A stretch of DNA of 64,000 nucleotides from Sulfuricella sp035530375 (GCA_035530375.1 DATKUY010000046.1:1-64000); one strand, 5' to 3'. Positions 28,065-37,412 are shown, counted from the first letter of the stretch. Made by a program: numbers and translations. The notes: generated by a model not told the origin, from the letters alone.

Positions 28065-28780
28065 AATCAGAAAAAGCCTTACCACGGATTGGCACGGATT
28101 CTCACGGATTATCCGTGTCAATCCGTGTCAATCCGTGGCTAAAAAGTTTTTTCGTGCTTTCCGCGCTGCTGACCGCATCCTTCGCCTTTGCCGGCGCGCA
28201 ACGTTATGAGCCCTTAAGCGCCAGCGTCCAGGCGGTACTGAGCAAAACCGTCAGCGACAGCGCCGCGCCGCGCATGGCCTTTACCTCACAGTCCGAGGCC
28301 AACACCTGGCTGGCGGAAATGTCCCGGCGTCTGGAGACGCGCTTCCCGGACAAGGCCGGGCGTCTCGATTTCCTCAAGACCGTGCACTATGAAGCCACCC
28401 GTGCCGGACTTGATCCGCAAATGGTGCTGGGATTGATCCAGGTGGAGAGCGGTTTCAAGAAATACGCGGTTTCAAGCGCCGGGGCGCGCGGCTACATGCA
28501 GGTGATGCCGTTCTGGACCAGGCTGATCGGCAAGCCGGAACAGGACCTGTTCCACATCCGCACCAACCTGCGCTATGGCTGCACCATCCTGCGCCACTAC
28601 CTCGATATCGAAAATGGCAACCTGTTCCGCGCTCTGGGCCGCTATAACGGCAACCTGGGAAGCCCTGAGTACCCCAACATGGTGGTAAGTGCCTGGCACA
28701 GCGGCTGGATCTATCAGAGGGAAATCGGCCAAGTGTCGGCGACCGAATTAAGGCTCACCAAACTAGCCGCAGACAAATAA
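28058..28780 (+). CDS. Lytic transglycosylase (SLT family)
   Basis: This 240-residue periplasmic muramidase-type enzyme cleaves peptidoglycan to anhydro-muropeptides. The SLT domain (about 105-225) has the catalytic Glu in GLIQVESGFKKYAVS and GARGYMQVMPFW. A hydrophobic signal segment (SFFVLSALLTASFAFAG) ends near residue 46. Residues 8-27 before it are encoded by a palindromic repeat at 28082-28138, which makes the N-terminus unusual. An alternative start is a GTG inside the repeat. It is translationally coupled to proS. Confidence 0.9.
   Translation: MLKSEKALPRIGTDSHGLSVSIRVNPWLKSFFVLSALLTASFAFAGAQRYEPLSASVQAVLSKTVSDSAAPRMAFTSQSEANTWLAEMSRRLETRFPDKAGRLDFLKTVHYEATRAGLDPQMVLGLIQVESGFKKYAVSSAGARGYMQVMPFWTRLIGKPEQDLFHIRTNLRYGCTILRHYLDIENGNLFRALGRYNGNLGSPEYPNMVVSAWHSGWIYQREIGQVSATELRLTKLAADK
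28082..28138. repeat. Long hairpin repeat (family B), copy 1, inside a gene start
   Basis: Two 28-base arms, 28082-28109 and 28111-28138, are inverted copies that pair at 25 of 28 positions. Each arm is three modules of cacggatt spaced by two bases. It lies within the N-terminal codons of the lytic transglycosylase. A related inverted pair is at 43262-43390. Confidence 0.85.
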
Positions 28781-28848
28781 CTTCAGCCCGAACAGGTGAA
28801 GAAACGCCGGCTTTCCGGCAATCCTGCAACATAACCCCGCCGCCCCAT

Positions 28849-28880
28849 AAAAAAAGGGGTAAGCCGTCAAGCCAACCCCT
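28849..28880 (-). terminator. Terminator of tRNA-Thr
   Basis: In the minus direction AGGGGT pairs with ACCCCT around a 14-base loop, followed by seven T residues. It is 8 bases past the tRNA 3' end. Confidence 0.75.
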
Positions 28881-28888
28881 CGATTTAC

Positions 28889-28964
28889 TGGTGCCGATGG
28901 CCGGAATCGAACTGGCGACCTTCGCATTACGAATGCGCTGCTCTACCAACTGAGCTACATCGGC
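28889..28964 (-). tRNA. tRNA-Thr(CGT)
   Basis: The 76-nt cloverleaf has an encoded CCA. The acceptor GCCGATG pairs with CATCGGC, and the D arm GCTC/GAGC, the anticodon loop TTCGTAA (anticodon CGT) and the T loop TTCGATT are present. One A-C mismatch sits in the T stem. The anticodon arm matches the E. coli thrW tRNA. Confidence 0.96.
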
Positions 28965-29024
28965 ACGCAAGGCCGGCATTATATCCCTCTTCCCGCCATT
29001 CCCTCAACCACTATGGCCCGGACA

Positions 29025-29453
29025 TCAGACGGCGATTGTCTGCGGGCGGATGCGAACAATGATATCGATGCCTTCGGTAATCACCCCCGCAGGCAATTTA
29101 GGCAGGCCGCTAATCTTGAAATCGGCGGCGTCGATATCGGTCAGTTGACCGCTGACCACATCGTAGAAATGATGGTGCTCGTGGGTATTGGGGTCGTAAA
29201 AGACCTTGCTGGGGTCAACGATCACTTCACGAATCAGCTTCTTTTCCACGAACAGGTTGAGTGTATTGTAAACCGTGGCCTTGGAGGTTTCGCTGTGCCT
29301 GGTATTGACGGCTGCGAGAATTTGATCGGCAGAAAGGTGCTCCTGCTTCGAAAACAAGGCATAGGCAATCTCGATCCGCTGATGGGTCGGATTGATGCCG
29401 TGCTGGCGCAACAGTTCGGCCATGTTGTCGCGATTGTATATTTGCGTTTTCAT
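29025..29453 (-). CDS. Fur-family regulator, Irr/PerR-like
   Basis: The 142 residues comprise a winged-helix domain (INPTHQRIEIAYALF, SKATVYNTLNLFVEKKLI) and a C-terminal dimer domain with EHHHFYDV. The protein has no cysteine at all, so the structural CxxC zinc site of classic Fur and PerR is absent. The HHH motif resembles the haem- or metal-sensing site of Irr. It probably represses iron or peroxide genes. It lies 9 bases downstream of thiO on the same strand, so the pair forms an operon. Confidence 0.85.
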   Translation of the reverse strand: MKTQIYNRDNMAELLRQHGINPTHQRIEIAYALFSKQEHLSADQILAAVNTRHSETSKATVYNTLNLFVEKKLIREVIVDPSKVFYDPNTHEHHHFYDVVSGQLTDIDAADFKISGLPKLPAGVITEGIDIIVRIRPQTIAV

Positions 29454-29462
29454 GAGATCACT

Positions 29463-30575
29463 CTAAACCAAGTTTTGGACTTTGTCTAACACTTTCGAGT
29501 TTATTTCCGGCCAATCATAGGCGGAAGCATCGAATGACGGCTCACGCCGGAGTATCCGGTTTGCCAGAATGCGGGCACTTGCCGGAGCCATCGTGACGCC
29601 ATAGCGGAAATGCCCGCTGTTAAGGTAAAGATTCCCTATTTGCGGATGGCGCGCGATGATGGGAATATTTCCGGGTGAACCGGGACGCAACCCGGCCCAG
29701 TGCTTTACGAATTCCGCTTGCGCCAATTGCGGCAGCAGGTTCATCGCGCTGGCGTGGAGTCTGTTTCTGGCCTCCTCACTCGTGGATTTATCGAAGCCGG
29801 CATCCTCCAGCGTGCTGCCTGCCAGGATATGGCCGTCATCACGGGGAATCAGGTAAAAACCATTCTGCAGAATGATATGCCGCAACATTCCAGGCCGAGT
29901 TCTGAACAACAGCATCTGGCCGCGTATCGGCTTGATATCGACTTGCGTACCCTGTTCACCCAGCAGCTTCTTGCTCCAGGCGCCGGCAGCAACGACATAT
30001 TGATCGGCCTCGAAAGGCCCGGCCGTGGTATCCAGCCGCACCAGCCGCTCACCCCCGACTTCCATGCCGGTGACCTCGACATGTTCCAATATCCGTACTC
30101 CCATCCGGTCGAGCGCAAGGCGCAAGGCTTTAATCAGGCGTGGATTGCGCACCTGGGCCACATCCGGCAACCACAGGGCTTCGCCATCGCTCACCGCTTC
30201 CGGCAGCCTGTCCCGTTTCTGCACCCGTTCAATCCGCATTTGATGGCTGCGGCTCCAGTTCATGGCACGCCCACTATCGAACTCCGGCAACACCAGCATA
30301 CCGCTTCGACGATACTCGGGATCGAGCCCGCTGACCTCGGCGATATGCCCTGCCCACTCGGCGTAAAACCGGCAGCTCGATTGCGTCAAATCCGTCACTG
30401 CCGCCGGATAATCCCAAGGCAACAGCGGCGACAGAATTCCTCCCCCCGCCCAGGAAGATTCGCCGCCGCACGCCCCGCGTTCGAGGACGGCCACACTGGC
30501 GCCGCCCCGAGCAAGCTCAAGGGCGCTGCTCAGGCCGATGATGCCGCCGCCGACAATCAGAAAATCCGGGTTCAA
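29463..30575 (-). CDS. thiO: Glycine oxidase ThiO
   Basis: This FAD-dependent amine oxidase makes iminoglycine for the thiazole part of thiamine. The 370 residues have the N-terminal FAD motif (FLIVGGGIIGLSSALELARGG), the DAO fold and the C-terminal GLRPGSPGNIPII and SGHFRYGVTMAPAS. The only plausible start is a TTG at 30575 with GAAAAG just upstream; the in-frame space above it holds no ATG or GTG. No TPP riboswitch motif is seen in the 119-base spacer to pilE. Confidence 0.92.
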   Translation of the reverse strand: MNPDFLIVGGGIIGLSSALELARGGASVAVLERGACGGESSWAGGGILSPLLPWDYPAAVTDLTQSSCRFYAEWAGHIAEVSGLDPEYRRSGMLVLPEFDSGRAMNWSRSHQMRIERVQKRDRLPEAVSDGEALWLPDVAQVRNPRLIKALRLALDRMGVRILEHVEVTGMEVGGERLVRLDTTAGPFEADQYVVAAGAWSKKLLGEQGTQVDIKPIRGQMLLFRTRPGMLRHIILQNGFYLIPRDDGHILAGSTLEDAGFDKSTSEEARNRLHASAMNLLPQLAQAEFVKHWAGLRPGSPGNIPIIARHPQIGNLYLNSGHFRYGVTMAPASARILANRILRREPSFDASAYDWPEINSKVLDKVQNLV

Positions 30576-30694
30576 CTTTTCATCGCCTTCACTATTTTTC
30601 CGCTCATTCTGGCAAACCGACCTTCTGTCGGTTTATGCTAACAATATGCTCAACCATGAATTAATATTTGAAACGTGAGGAAAAGGGGATACCC

Positions 30695-31117
30695 ATGAAA
30701 ACACAAAACGGCTTTACACTGATCGAATTGATGATCGTCGTGGCAATCATCGGCATCTTAGCCGCGATCGCAATGCCCTCCTATAGAGATTACGTAATCA
30801 GGGGGAAAATTTCAGACGCGACATCGAATCTTGCCACCAAACGAGTAGCGATGGAGCAATTTTTTCAGGACAACCGGACGTATGCCGGTGGCCCGGGCTG
30901 TACCGCCGACAGCACCTCCAGCCAATATTTTGATTTTTCCTGCTCGGTAGCGGGCACGGCGACTGTTTTTACGCTCCAGGCAGTTGGCAAAAACACGATG
31001 GCCGGCTTCACTTATACCGTCGACCAGAACAATGCAAAATCCTCTACTGTAACCGGAGTAGCGGGATGGACAGGCAACGCTAATTGCTGGGCCACCAAGA
31101 AGGATGGATCGTGTTAA
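30695..31117 (+). CDS. pilE: Type IV pilin PilE-like
   Basis: This 140-residue prepilin has a short leader (MKTQNG) cleaved before FTLIELMIVVAIIGILAA, with the conserved Glu at mature position 5. The C-terminal region holds three Cys, including a terminal one, as in minor pilins with a disulfide loop. The ATG at 30695 follows AGGAAAAGGGG. The upstream spacer holds a 7-bp inverted repeat (aaccgac/gtcggtt, 30615-30633) that may be an operator. It is the first gene of a six-gene pilus operon, where PilE usually sits last in Pseudomonas. Confidence 0.9.
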   Translation: MKTQNGFTLIELMIVVAIIGILAAIAMPSYRDYVIRGKISDATSNLATKRVAMEQFFQDNRTYAGGPGCTADSTSSQYFDFSCSVAGTATVFTLQAVGKNTMAGFTYTVDQNNAKSSTVTGVAGWTGNANCWATKKDGSC

Positions 31118-31713
31118 CGCCTTCCGCCAGGCAAAAAGGGGCTTCCCTGATCGAACTCATGATCGGGCTGGTCATAATGGCCATTCTGCTTTCCATCGGT
31201 TTACCCGCATTCGGCCTGTGGATACAAAATGCGCAGAACCGCACAGCCGCCGAATCCATCCAGAACGGCTTGCAGTTGGCACGTACCGAAGCGGTTAGGC
31301 GCAATACCAACGTGCGATTCGATTTAACCAGCGCCGCAGGTTTGGTTACATGGAACGTCGGGTGCGTAACAGCCACCGCCGACTGCCCGGCCACAATACA
31401 AGGCCGCACCGGCAGCGAAGGCACCTCTAACGCACGGGTTGGCATCAGCACTGTGGCCATCCCTTCTCCGGCGCCGGCGACCCAATTTAACACCGCGATT
31501 TCATCCGGAACAGGATTGCCTGCCGGGGCCACCTTCAATGGCCTGGGCCGAATCCCGAATGCCAATATCGGCACCGATATCAGCCGGATCGATATCACCA
31601 ATGCGGTAGCAGCCACCGCCCGCAGACTGGTCGTGACGGTCGGAACCGGCGGCACGATCCGCATGTGCGACCCAGCCCTTTCGTTGTCCGCCAATCCGCA
31701 GGGTTGCTCTTAA
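31111..31713 (+). CDS. fimT: Minor pilin FimT/GspH-like
   Basis: The 200 residues have the leader LTPSARQKG and the class III prepilin site before ASLIELMIGLVIMAILLS, followed by a GspH/FimT C-terminal domain with three Cys. The likely start is a GTG at 31111 that overlaps the last codons and stop of pilE, giving translational coupling. Minor pilins prime pilus assembly and may bind DNA or cap the pilus. Confidence 0.85.
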   Translation: MLTPSARQKGASLIELMIGLVIMAILLSIGLPAFGLWIQNAQNRTAAESIQNGLQLARTEAVRRNTNVRFDLTSAAGLVTWNVGCVTATADCPATIQGRTGSEGTSNARVGISTVAIPSPAPATQFNTAISSGTGLPAGATFNGLGRIPNANIGTDISRIDITNAVAATARRLVVTVGTGGTIRMCDPALSLSANPQGCS

Positions 31714-31728
31714 GCGAGGAGCCGCATC

Positions 31729-32142
31729 TTGAAAACCATGACCGCCCATCAAAAAGGTTCTGCCTTACTGGAAAGCCTGATCGCCATTCTGATCTTCTCC
31801 ATGGGGATTCTGGCGATCATCGGACTGCAAGCCGCATCGATCAAGAACACCGTAGGCGCCAAATACCGCACCGACGCCAGCATGCTGGCCAACCAAGTCA
31901 TCGGACAAATGTGGACCGATGATAAAACCAACGCAACGCTGGTAGCCAACTACAGCAGCCCCAACGGGGCCAAGTATCTCACCTGGAAAGCCAACGTACA
32001 GCAAGCCCTGCCCGGCGTCGCATCGAATGTCCCGACCATCGCGATCGATGCCGCGAACGCGGCCACCGTTACCATCTGGTGGCAATCGCCGGGCGAGAGC
32101 ACTCCGCACAACTACGTCGCCATCGCACGAATAAACGGATAG
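31729..32142 (+). CDS. pilV: Minor pilin PilV-like
   Basis: The 137 residues have a prepilin motif after HQKG (SALLESLIAILIFSMGILAI). Glu-5 is kept. The start is a TTG at 31729, 7 bases after AGGAG (31717-31721); the ATG three codons in is too far from that site. It is the third gene of the operon. Confidence 0.85.
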   Translation: MKTMTAHQKGSALLESLIAILIFSMGILAIIGLQAASIKNTVGAKYRTDASMLANQVIGQMWTDDKTNATLVANYSSPNGAKYLTWKANVQQALPGVASNVPTIAIDAANAATVTIWWQSPGESTPHNYVAIARING

Positions 32143-32159
32143 CACCGGGAGAATATGCC

Positions 32160-33275
32160 ATGCCCTTGCATCAACACATTAACCGTAGCGGCGGTTTCAG
32201 CCTGGTAGAAATCATGGTCGGCATGGTCATCGGCCTGCTCAGCATGGTTATCGTCCTGCAAGTATTCACTATGTTCGAGGGGCAAAAACGCACGACAACC
32301 AGCGGTTCCGATGCTCAAACCAACGGAGCCGTCGCACTTTATACCATCGAGCGCGACGTGCGCATGGCCGGATATGGTTTCAGCATACCGGAGGCCTTGG
32401 GCTGCACCATAAACCGGTCTTTCAACGGAACCACGCTCGCCACCCTGTCGCTTGCGCCCGTAACGATCACCAAGGGAGTGGGCGGCCTGCCCGACAGCAT
32501 CAGAATCCTTTCCAGTTCCAAGGGAAGCTGGAGCATTCCCGCCAGAGTCACCACCGACCACCCGCCGACAGCCGCCAATTTCTTCCTGAACACCACGCTC
32601 GGCATGGCAGTAAACGACTTGCTGATCGCCTATGAACCGGGCAAGGACTGCACCATGCTGCAAATCACTAACATACCGAACGGCAACATCCAGATTCAGC
32701 ACCAGAATACCAGCCCATGGGACCCGCCTGGCGGACAAAATATTTTCCCCGCCTCCGGCTATAGTGCAGGCGCAATGTTATTCAACCTCGGCAGCTTGAT
32801 GGATCATACTTATTCCCTCGACGCCAATAACAACCTGGTGCTTTCCGAATACGATTCCACCACCAACACCAGCACGGCTCAATCGCTTCTTCCCGACATC
32901 GTCAACCTGAAGGCGCAATATGGCTTCGATACGCGGCCCGGCATACAGACGGATGCCCGCGTGGACACATGGAGCGAGGATATGCTCGACGAGGACGGTG
33001 ACGGCACATTAGGGGACAGCGGCGATGTAAGCAGGATATATGCGGTACGCCTTGCCGTGGTGGCGCGCAGCGCGCTGAAGGAAAAAGGCGACGCCAACGG
33101 CGCCTGCAACATCACCACCACCACTTCCGCCAACATGCCGAAGTGGTCCGACGGCACAATTATCGATGTCAGCAAGAACCCCGACGGTTCGGCAAACGCC
33201 GACTGGCAGTGTTACCGCTACAAGACATTCGAGACCGTCATCCCGCTCCGCAACCTGATCTGGAGGCAATCATGA
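32160..33275 (+). CDS. pilW: Minor pilin PilW-like
   Basis: The 371 residues begin MPLHQHINRSGG, then the prepilin helix FSLVEIMVGMVIGLLSMVI, and a long C-terminal domain typical of PilW. The ATG at 32160 has GGGAG upstream. It carries an acidic stretch DEDGDGTLGDSGD near residue 280 that looks like a calcium-binding loop. It ends in an ATGA overlap with pilX. Confidence 0.88.
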   Translation: MPLHQHINRSGGFSLVEIMVGMVIGLLSMVIVLQVFTMFEGQKRTTTSGSDAQTNGAVALYTIERDVRMAGYGFSIPEALGCTINRSFNGTTLATLSLAPVTITKGVGGLPDSIRILSSSKGSWSIPARVTTDHPPTAANFFLNTTLGMAVNDLLIAYEPGKDCTMLQITNIPNGNIQIQHQNTSPWDPPGGQNIFPASGYSAGAMLFNLGSLMDHTYSLDANNNLVLSEYDSTTNTSTAQSLLPDIVNLKAQYGFDTRPGIQTDARVDTWSEDMLDEDGDGTLGDSGDVSRIYAVRLAVVARSALKEKGDANGACNITTTTSANMPKWSDGTIIDVSKNPDGSANADWQCYRYKTFETVIPLRNLIWRQS

Positions 33276-33976
33276 GGACCAACCCCCGTCTCAGGAAAAT
33301 CATTTCGCCTTGCGGGCTTGACACCACTCCTGCCATGAGCGGCAAGCACGGGCTCCCCAATCGGCAAAGCGGCGTCGTTCTCTTCATCGTACTTATCGTG
33401 CTGGTGGCGATGACTCTGGCGGGAATCGCCCTGGTGCGTTCGGTTGACACCGGCAACATGGTAGCGGGCAATCTGGCCTTCAAACAGGGGGCGACACTGG
33501 CCGGCGATGCCGGAACCGAAGCGGCGATCACCTGGTTGCAGACCGTTGCGGGTACAGCCAACTCCTATAACGACCAGCCCGCCTCCGGCTACTATGCCAC
33601 CAGCCAGGACACCCTCGACATGACGGGCAGCAGTAACGACCCGAATCGGGCGCTGGTCGACTGGAATTTCAATGGCTGCAATGGCGCCACCACGCCCGCC
33701 TGCATTACCCCCGCCCCCGCCATATCGGCCGGCGCGGGCAATACGGTCACCTATATCATCCACCGTTTATGCCAGATTGCGGGCGACCCCAACAGCGCGA
33801 GCAATAGCTGCGCCAATTACAAGTCGACCTCCTCCACCAGCCCCAAAAGAGGCGGGCTAAGTTACGGCGATGACAAACGCTTCGAACCACTTCCTGTCGA
33901 ATATTACCGTATCACCTCGAGAACGGTGGGGCCGAGAAATACGGTCAGCTTTGTTGAAACGATCATCCATTTCTAG
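33272..33976 (+). CDS. pilX: Minor pilin PilX-like
   Basis: The 234 residues have a hydrophobic segment preceded by NRQSG (VVLFIVLIVLVAMTLAGIAL), as in PilX, which lacks the classic FTLIE start. The leader is long (about 33 residues). The ATG at 33272 overlaps the pilW stop by 4 bases. PilX-type proteins support pilus assembly together with PilY1. Confidence 0.85.
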   Translation: MRTNPRLRKIISPCGLDTTPAMSGKHGLPNRQSGVVLFIVLIVLVAMTLAGIALVRSVDTGNMVAGNLAFKQGATLAGDAGTEAAITWLQTVAGTANSYNDQPASGYYATSQDTLDMTGSSNDPNRALVDWNFNGCNGATTPACITPAPAISAGAGNTVTYIIHRLCQIAGDPNSASNSCANYKSTSSTSPKRGGLSYGDDKRFEPLPVEYYRITSRTVGPRNTVSFVETIIHF

Positions 33977-33999
33977 CCGGATAGCAATATCAGGAGGCC

Positions 34000-36900
34000 A
34001 TGATGAAACACCATTCCTTTAACACCCGACTCGCACTGCTCTTGTCGTCCGCACTTCTCATGACAAGCACCTGCACTTTCGCCGCCACGACCGACATCTC
34101 CAGTTCCCCGCTGGCCTCGTCGTCGTCCATCGCCGTAAAGCCCAACCTGATGTTCATTCTGGACAATTCAGGAAGTATGGGCTGGGAATACCTGCCCGAT
34201 ACGGTGGGCAACAGTGACGGAAAGAATTGTTATAGAAATTATCTATATAACCGGGTCTATTACGACCCGACCTATACTTATACCCCTCCGGTTGATTCGG
34301 CTGGCGTCAGCTATGCGAACGCAAGCTATAACGCGGCAAAAACAGATGGTTTTAATGCATCCTCCAGCACGACAAACCTAACCAGCCAGTTCAAAGCCGG
34401 CAACGACTGGTCTGGCCAGCAGGCCTATTATTGGAGCTACTCAGGTTCCACGACCAACGGCAAACCAGTAGCAGGAACCTGCTACAACGACTCTAGTTAC
34501 ACCAAGGTTCTCGTACCATCTACTTCAACCGAAGCACAAAATTTCGCCAACTGGTACAGCTATTACCGCACCCGCATCCTGAGCATGAAAACGGCTGCGG
34601 GCAAGGCCTTCAAGACCATCGACAGCAACTACCGCATTGGCTTCACCACTCACAGCTATACGGGGGTTGATTCCACAAGCAATGAATTCCAGAAAATCGC
34701 CGACTTCAATTATGTCGGTGACGGCACAGGCCAAAAGGAAATCTGGTATTCCAAGCTCTATGCCACAACAACCGGAGGGGGAACCCCCTTGCGTCCGGCG
34801 CTTTCCAAAGTGGGACGCATCTTCGCCGGCAAACTGCTGACCGGCGCCGACGATCCGGTTCAGTATTCCTGCCAGCAAAATTTCACCATCCTCGCCACTG
34901 ACGGTTACTGGAACGGCGGGGCCGGTTACCAGATCGACGGGACCACAGCGGTCGGCAACCAGGACGGGGGAACGACGGCAAGGCCAATGCTGGACGGCCT
35001 GAACAAGAGCGATACCCTGGCGGATGTGGCGATGTACTATTACCAGACCGACCTGCGGACATCGACCCTGGGAAACTGTACCGGCGCGCTTGGCTCCGGC
35101 ACCGACGTGTGCGAAAACAACGTGCCCGGTTCAGGCACCGACATCAACACCCAGCAGCACATGACCACCTTTACCCTGGGCCTGGGTGTTAATGGGAGCC
35201 TGGGTTACTCGGAAGATTACCTGTCGGGCGGCTCAACCGATTACAACGCTATTTTACAAGGAACCAAGAACTGGCCGGCGCCGGTAGCGGACACCAGTAC
35301 CGCAATCGACGACCTGTGGCATGCCGCCGTCAATGGACGCGGCATCTATTTCAGCGCACAAAATCCGGATTCCCTGGTGAGCGGCCTCAGCAAGGCGTTG
35401 GCAGGCGTCACGGCGCGCACCGGCTCCGCTGCTGCGGCGGCAACCAGTAACCTGGAACCAGTGGCAGGCGACAATTATGTGTATATCGCCCTTTACCGCA
35501 CGGTTAAATGGGACGGCGATCTCCAGGCAAAAACCATTGATCCGGCCACCGGCGCAATTTCCGCAACAGCGGTCTGGTCGGCCCAGCCGCTGCTCGATGC
35601 CAAGGTTTCCGCCGCCAGCGATAGCCGCACGATCTATACCTTCGACAGCACCGCCGCCAACAAATTGAAATCCTTTACCTGGGGCAGCCTGAGCGCCACG
35701 GAACAAGCCTATTTCAACAGCATGTGCTCGCCCACCGCCAAACTCTCCCAATGCACCACCCTGACTGCGGCACAGCAGACAGCGGCTTCAGGGCAAAACC
35801 TGGTGAACTACATTCGCGGCCAGTCCGGTTATGAAGACCAGGCAGGGAATACGGATCGCCTCTATCGCGACCGGGAGCATGTGCTGGGCGACATGATCAG
35901 CTCGCAGCCGGTTTATGTGAAAGCGCCGCCGTTCGGTTACGTAGACACAAACTACGACACCTTCAAGAACACCACCCAGAAAAACCGTACCGCCATGGTG
36001 TACGTCGCGGTCAATGACGGCATGCTTCATGCGTTTAGCGGAGATACGGGCCAGGAGCAATGGACCTACATTCCCCCGATCCTGATGCCTAACCTGTATA
36101 AGCTGGCAGACAAGAATTATTCCTCGAATCACCAGTACTATGTCGACGGCTCACCCGTGATCGGCGACATCTGCCCGAACGCGCCGGCATCGACCTGCAC
36201 CGGCAGCCAGTGGAAAACCATCCTGGTCGGCGGACTCAATGCCGGCGGCAGGGGATACTACGCGCTGGACATCACCAATCCCGCCAGCCCCAAGGCCCTG
36301 TGGAATTTCACAGTGGCCGATGACGCGGATCTGGGCCTCACCTTCGGCAACCCGATCATCACCAAGCGCAAGGATGGCACCTGGGTTGTGGTGTTCACCT
36401 CCGGCTACAACAATGTTTCGACCGGCACGGGTATCGGTTATCTGTATGTCCTTAACGCCAACACCGGCGCGGTGCTCGAGAAAATCTCCACCGGTACGGG
36501 CAGCACGACAACCCCCAGCGGCCTGGGAAAAATCAACGTCTGGATCAACAACACCACAGACAATACCGCCGAGCGCTTCTACGGAGGCGACCTGCTGGGC
36601 AACGTCTGGCGATTCGACATTGACGACGTCGTCCCGCCTGCCGGCAAGGAAGCTTTCCTGCTCGCCACGGTAGGACAAATCAATGGCGCCGGAACACAGT
36701 CCATCACCACCAAACCGGAGTTGACAGAGATCACGGCCGGGGGCGCCACTCATGCCGTTATCAATGTGGGTACGGGCCGCTACCTGGGCATCAACGATCT
36801 GAGCGACACCAGCCAGCAATCGGTTTACGCGTTCAAGGATGACCTGACAGCAACGGGCCTTGGCCTGGTGCGCACAACCGGAACATTGGTTCAACAGACG

Positions 36901-37362
36901 CTAAGCACCTTCACTGGCCCCAGCGGCGAGCTATTGCGCACAAGTTCAACCAACCCCGTAGACTGGGCTACCAAATCAGGATGGTACGTGGACCTGAATC
37001 CCAACAACGAATCTCCCGGCGAACGGGTGAATGTGGACATGCAAATGCAGCTCGGCCTCCTGACCGTTGCCGGCAACGTACCCAATGCGAATGCCTGCAA
37101 CCTGGGCGGCTACGCCTGGCTATATTATTTCGATTACAAAACAGGCCAGTATGTCCAGACATCGACCGGCAATATGGTGGGAAAAAGGCTTAGCACCAAT
37201 GCGCTGGTCGCCGGTCTGAAAACCATCAAGCTGACAACCGGCAAAACCTTGACCATCATCACGGATACCGGCGGCGGAATTACCGGCAATGATGAGCCGA
37301 CCTCGTCTGGTGGCGGCGGGAGCGGTGGAAAACGCGTCTCGTGGCGCGAGCTGATTAACTAA
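34000..37362 (+). CDS. pilY1: Type IV pilus tip adhesin/assembly protein PilY1
   Basis: The 1120 residues comprise a signal peptide (cleaved near residue 28), a von Willebrand A-like region with the metal-site motif DNSGSM (near residue 57) and a C-terminal beta-propeller (about 640-1080) with YVAVNDGMLHAFSGDTG. The C-terminus is Gly-rich and ends KRVSWRELIN. PilY1 acts at the pilus tip in adhesion, twitching and surface sensing. AGGAGG lies 5 bases before the second of two adjacent ATGs (34000/34003). It is the last gene of the operon and is followed by a terminator. Confidence 0.92.
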   Translation: MMKHHSFNTRLALLLSSALLMTSTCTFAATTDISSSPLASSSSIAVKPNLMFILDNSGSMGWEYLPDTVGNSDGKNCYRNYLYNRVYYDPTYTYTPPVDSAGVSYANASYNAAKTDGFNASSSTTNLTSQFKAGNDWSGQQAYYWSYSGSTTNGKPVAGTCYNDSSYTKVLVPSTSTEAQNFANWYSYYRTRILSMKTAAGKAFKTIDSNYRIGFTTHSYTGVDSTSNEFQKIADFNYVGDGTGQKEIWYSKLYATTTGGGTPLRPALSKVGRIFAGKLLTGADDPVQYSCQQNFTILATDGYWNGGAGYQIDGTTAVGNQDGGTTARPMLDGLNKSDTLADVAMYYYQTDLRTSTLGNCTGALGSGTDVCENNVPGSGTDINTQQHMTTFTLGLGVNGSLGYSEDYLSGGSTDYNAILQGTKNWPAPVADTSTAIDDLWHAAVNGRGIYFSAQNPDSLVSGLSKALAGVTARTGSAAAAATSNLEPVAGDNYVYIALYRTVKWDGDLQAKTIDPATGAISATAVWSAQPLLDAKVSAASDSRTIYTFDSTAANKLKSFTWGSLSATEQAYFNSMCSPTAKLSQCTTLTAAQQTAASGQNLVNYIRGQSGYEDQAGNTDRLYRDREHVLGDMISSQPVYVKAPPFGYVDTNYDTFKNTTQKNRTAMVYVAVNDGMLHAFSGDTGQEQWTYIPPILMPNLYKLADKNYSSNHQYYVDGSPVIGDICPNAPASTCTGSQWKTILVGGLNAGGRGYYALDITNPASPKALWNFTVADDADLGLTFGNPIITKRKDGTWVVVFTSGYNNVSTGTGIGYLYVLNANTGAVLEKISTGTGSTTTPSGLGKINVWINNTTDNTAERFYGGDLLGNVWRFDIDDVVPPAGKEAFLLATVGQINGAGTQSITTKPELTEITAGGATHAVINVGTGRYLGINDLSDTSQQSVYAFKDDLTATGLGLVRTTGTLVQQTLSTFTGPSGELLRTSSTNPVDWATKSGWYVDLNPNNESPGERVNVDMQMQLGLLTVAGNVPNANACNLGGYAWLYYFDYKTGQYVQTSTGNMVGKRLSTNALVAGLKTIKLTTGKTLTIITDTGGGITGNDEPTSSGGGGSGGKRVSWRELIN

Positions 37363-37381
37363 ATAGAAAATCCCCTCAAAA

Positions 37382-37412
37382 TGTAAAAGCGGCCTTGAAG
37401 GCCGCTTTTACA
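37382..37412. terminator. Bidirectional terminator between pilY1 and ispH
   Basis: A 13-bp perfect stem (tgtaaaagcggcc with its complement) has a 5-base loop. It is flanked by A- and T-rich ends on both strands and lies between convergent genes. Confidence 0.85.

Noticed and set aside
30600..30660. A sigma-54 promoter for pilE, expected because PilR is present
   Set aside because: TGGCA at 30610 has no GC doublet at the required distance.
30576..30694. TPP riboswitch upstream of thiO
   Set aside because: None of the conserved riboswitch core (CUGAGA and partner loop) is visible.
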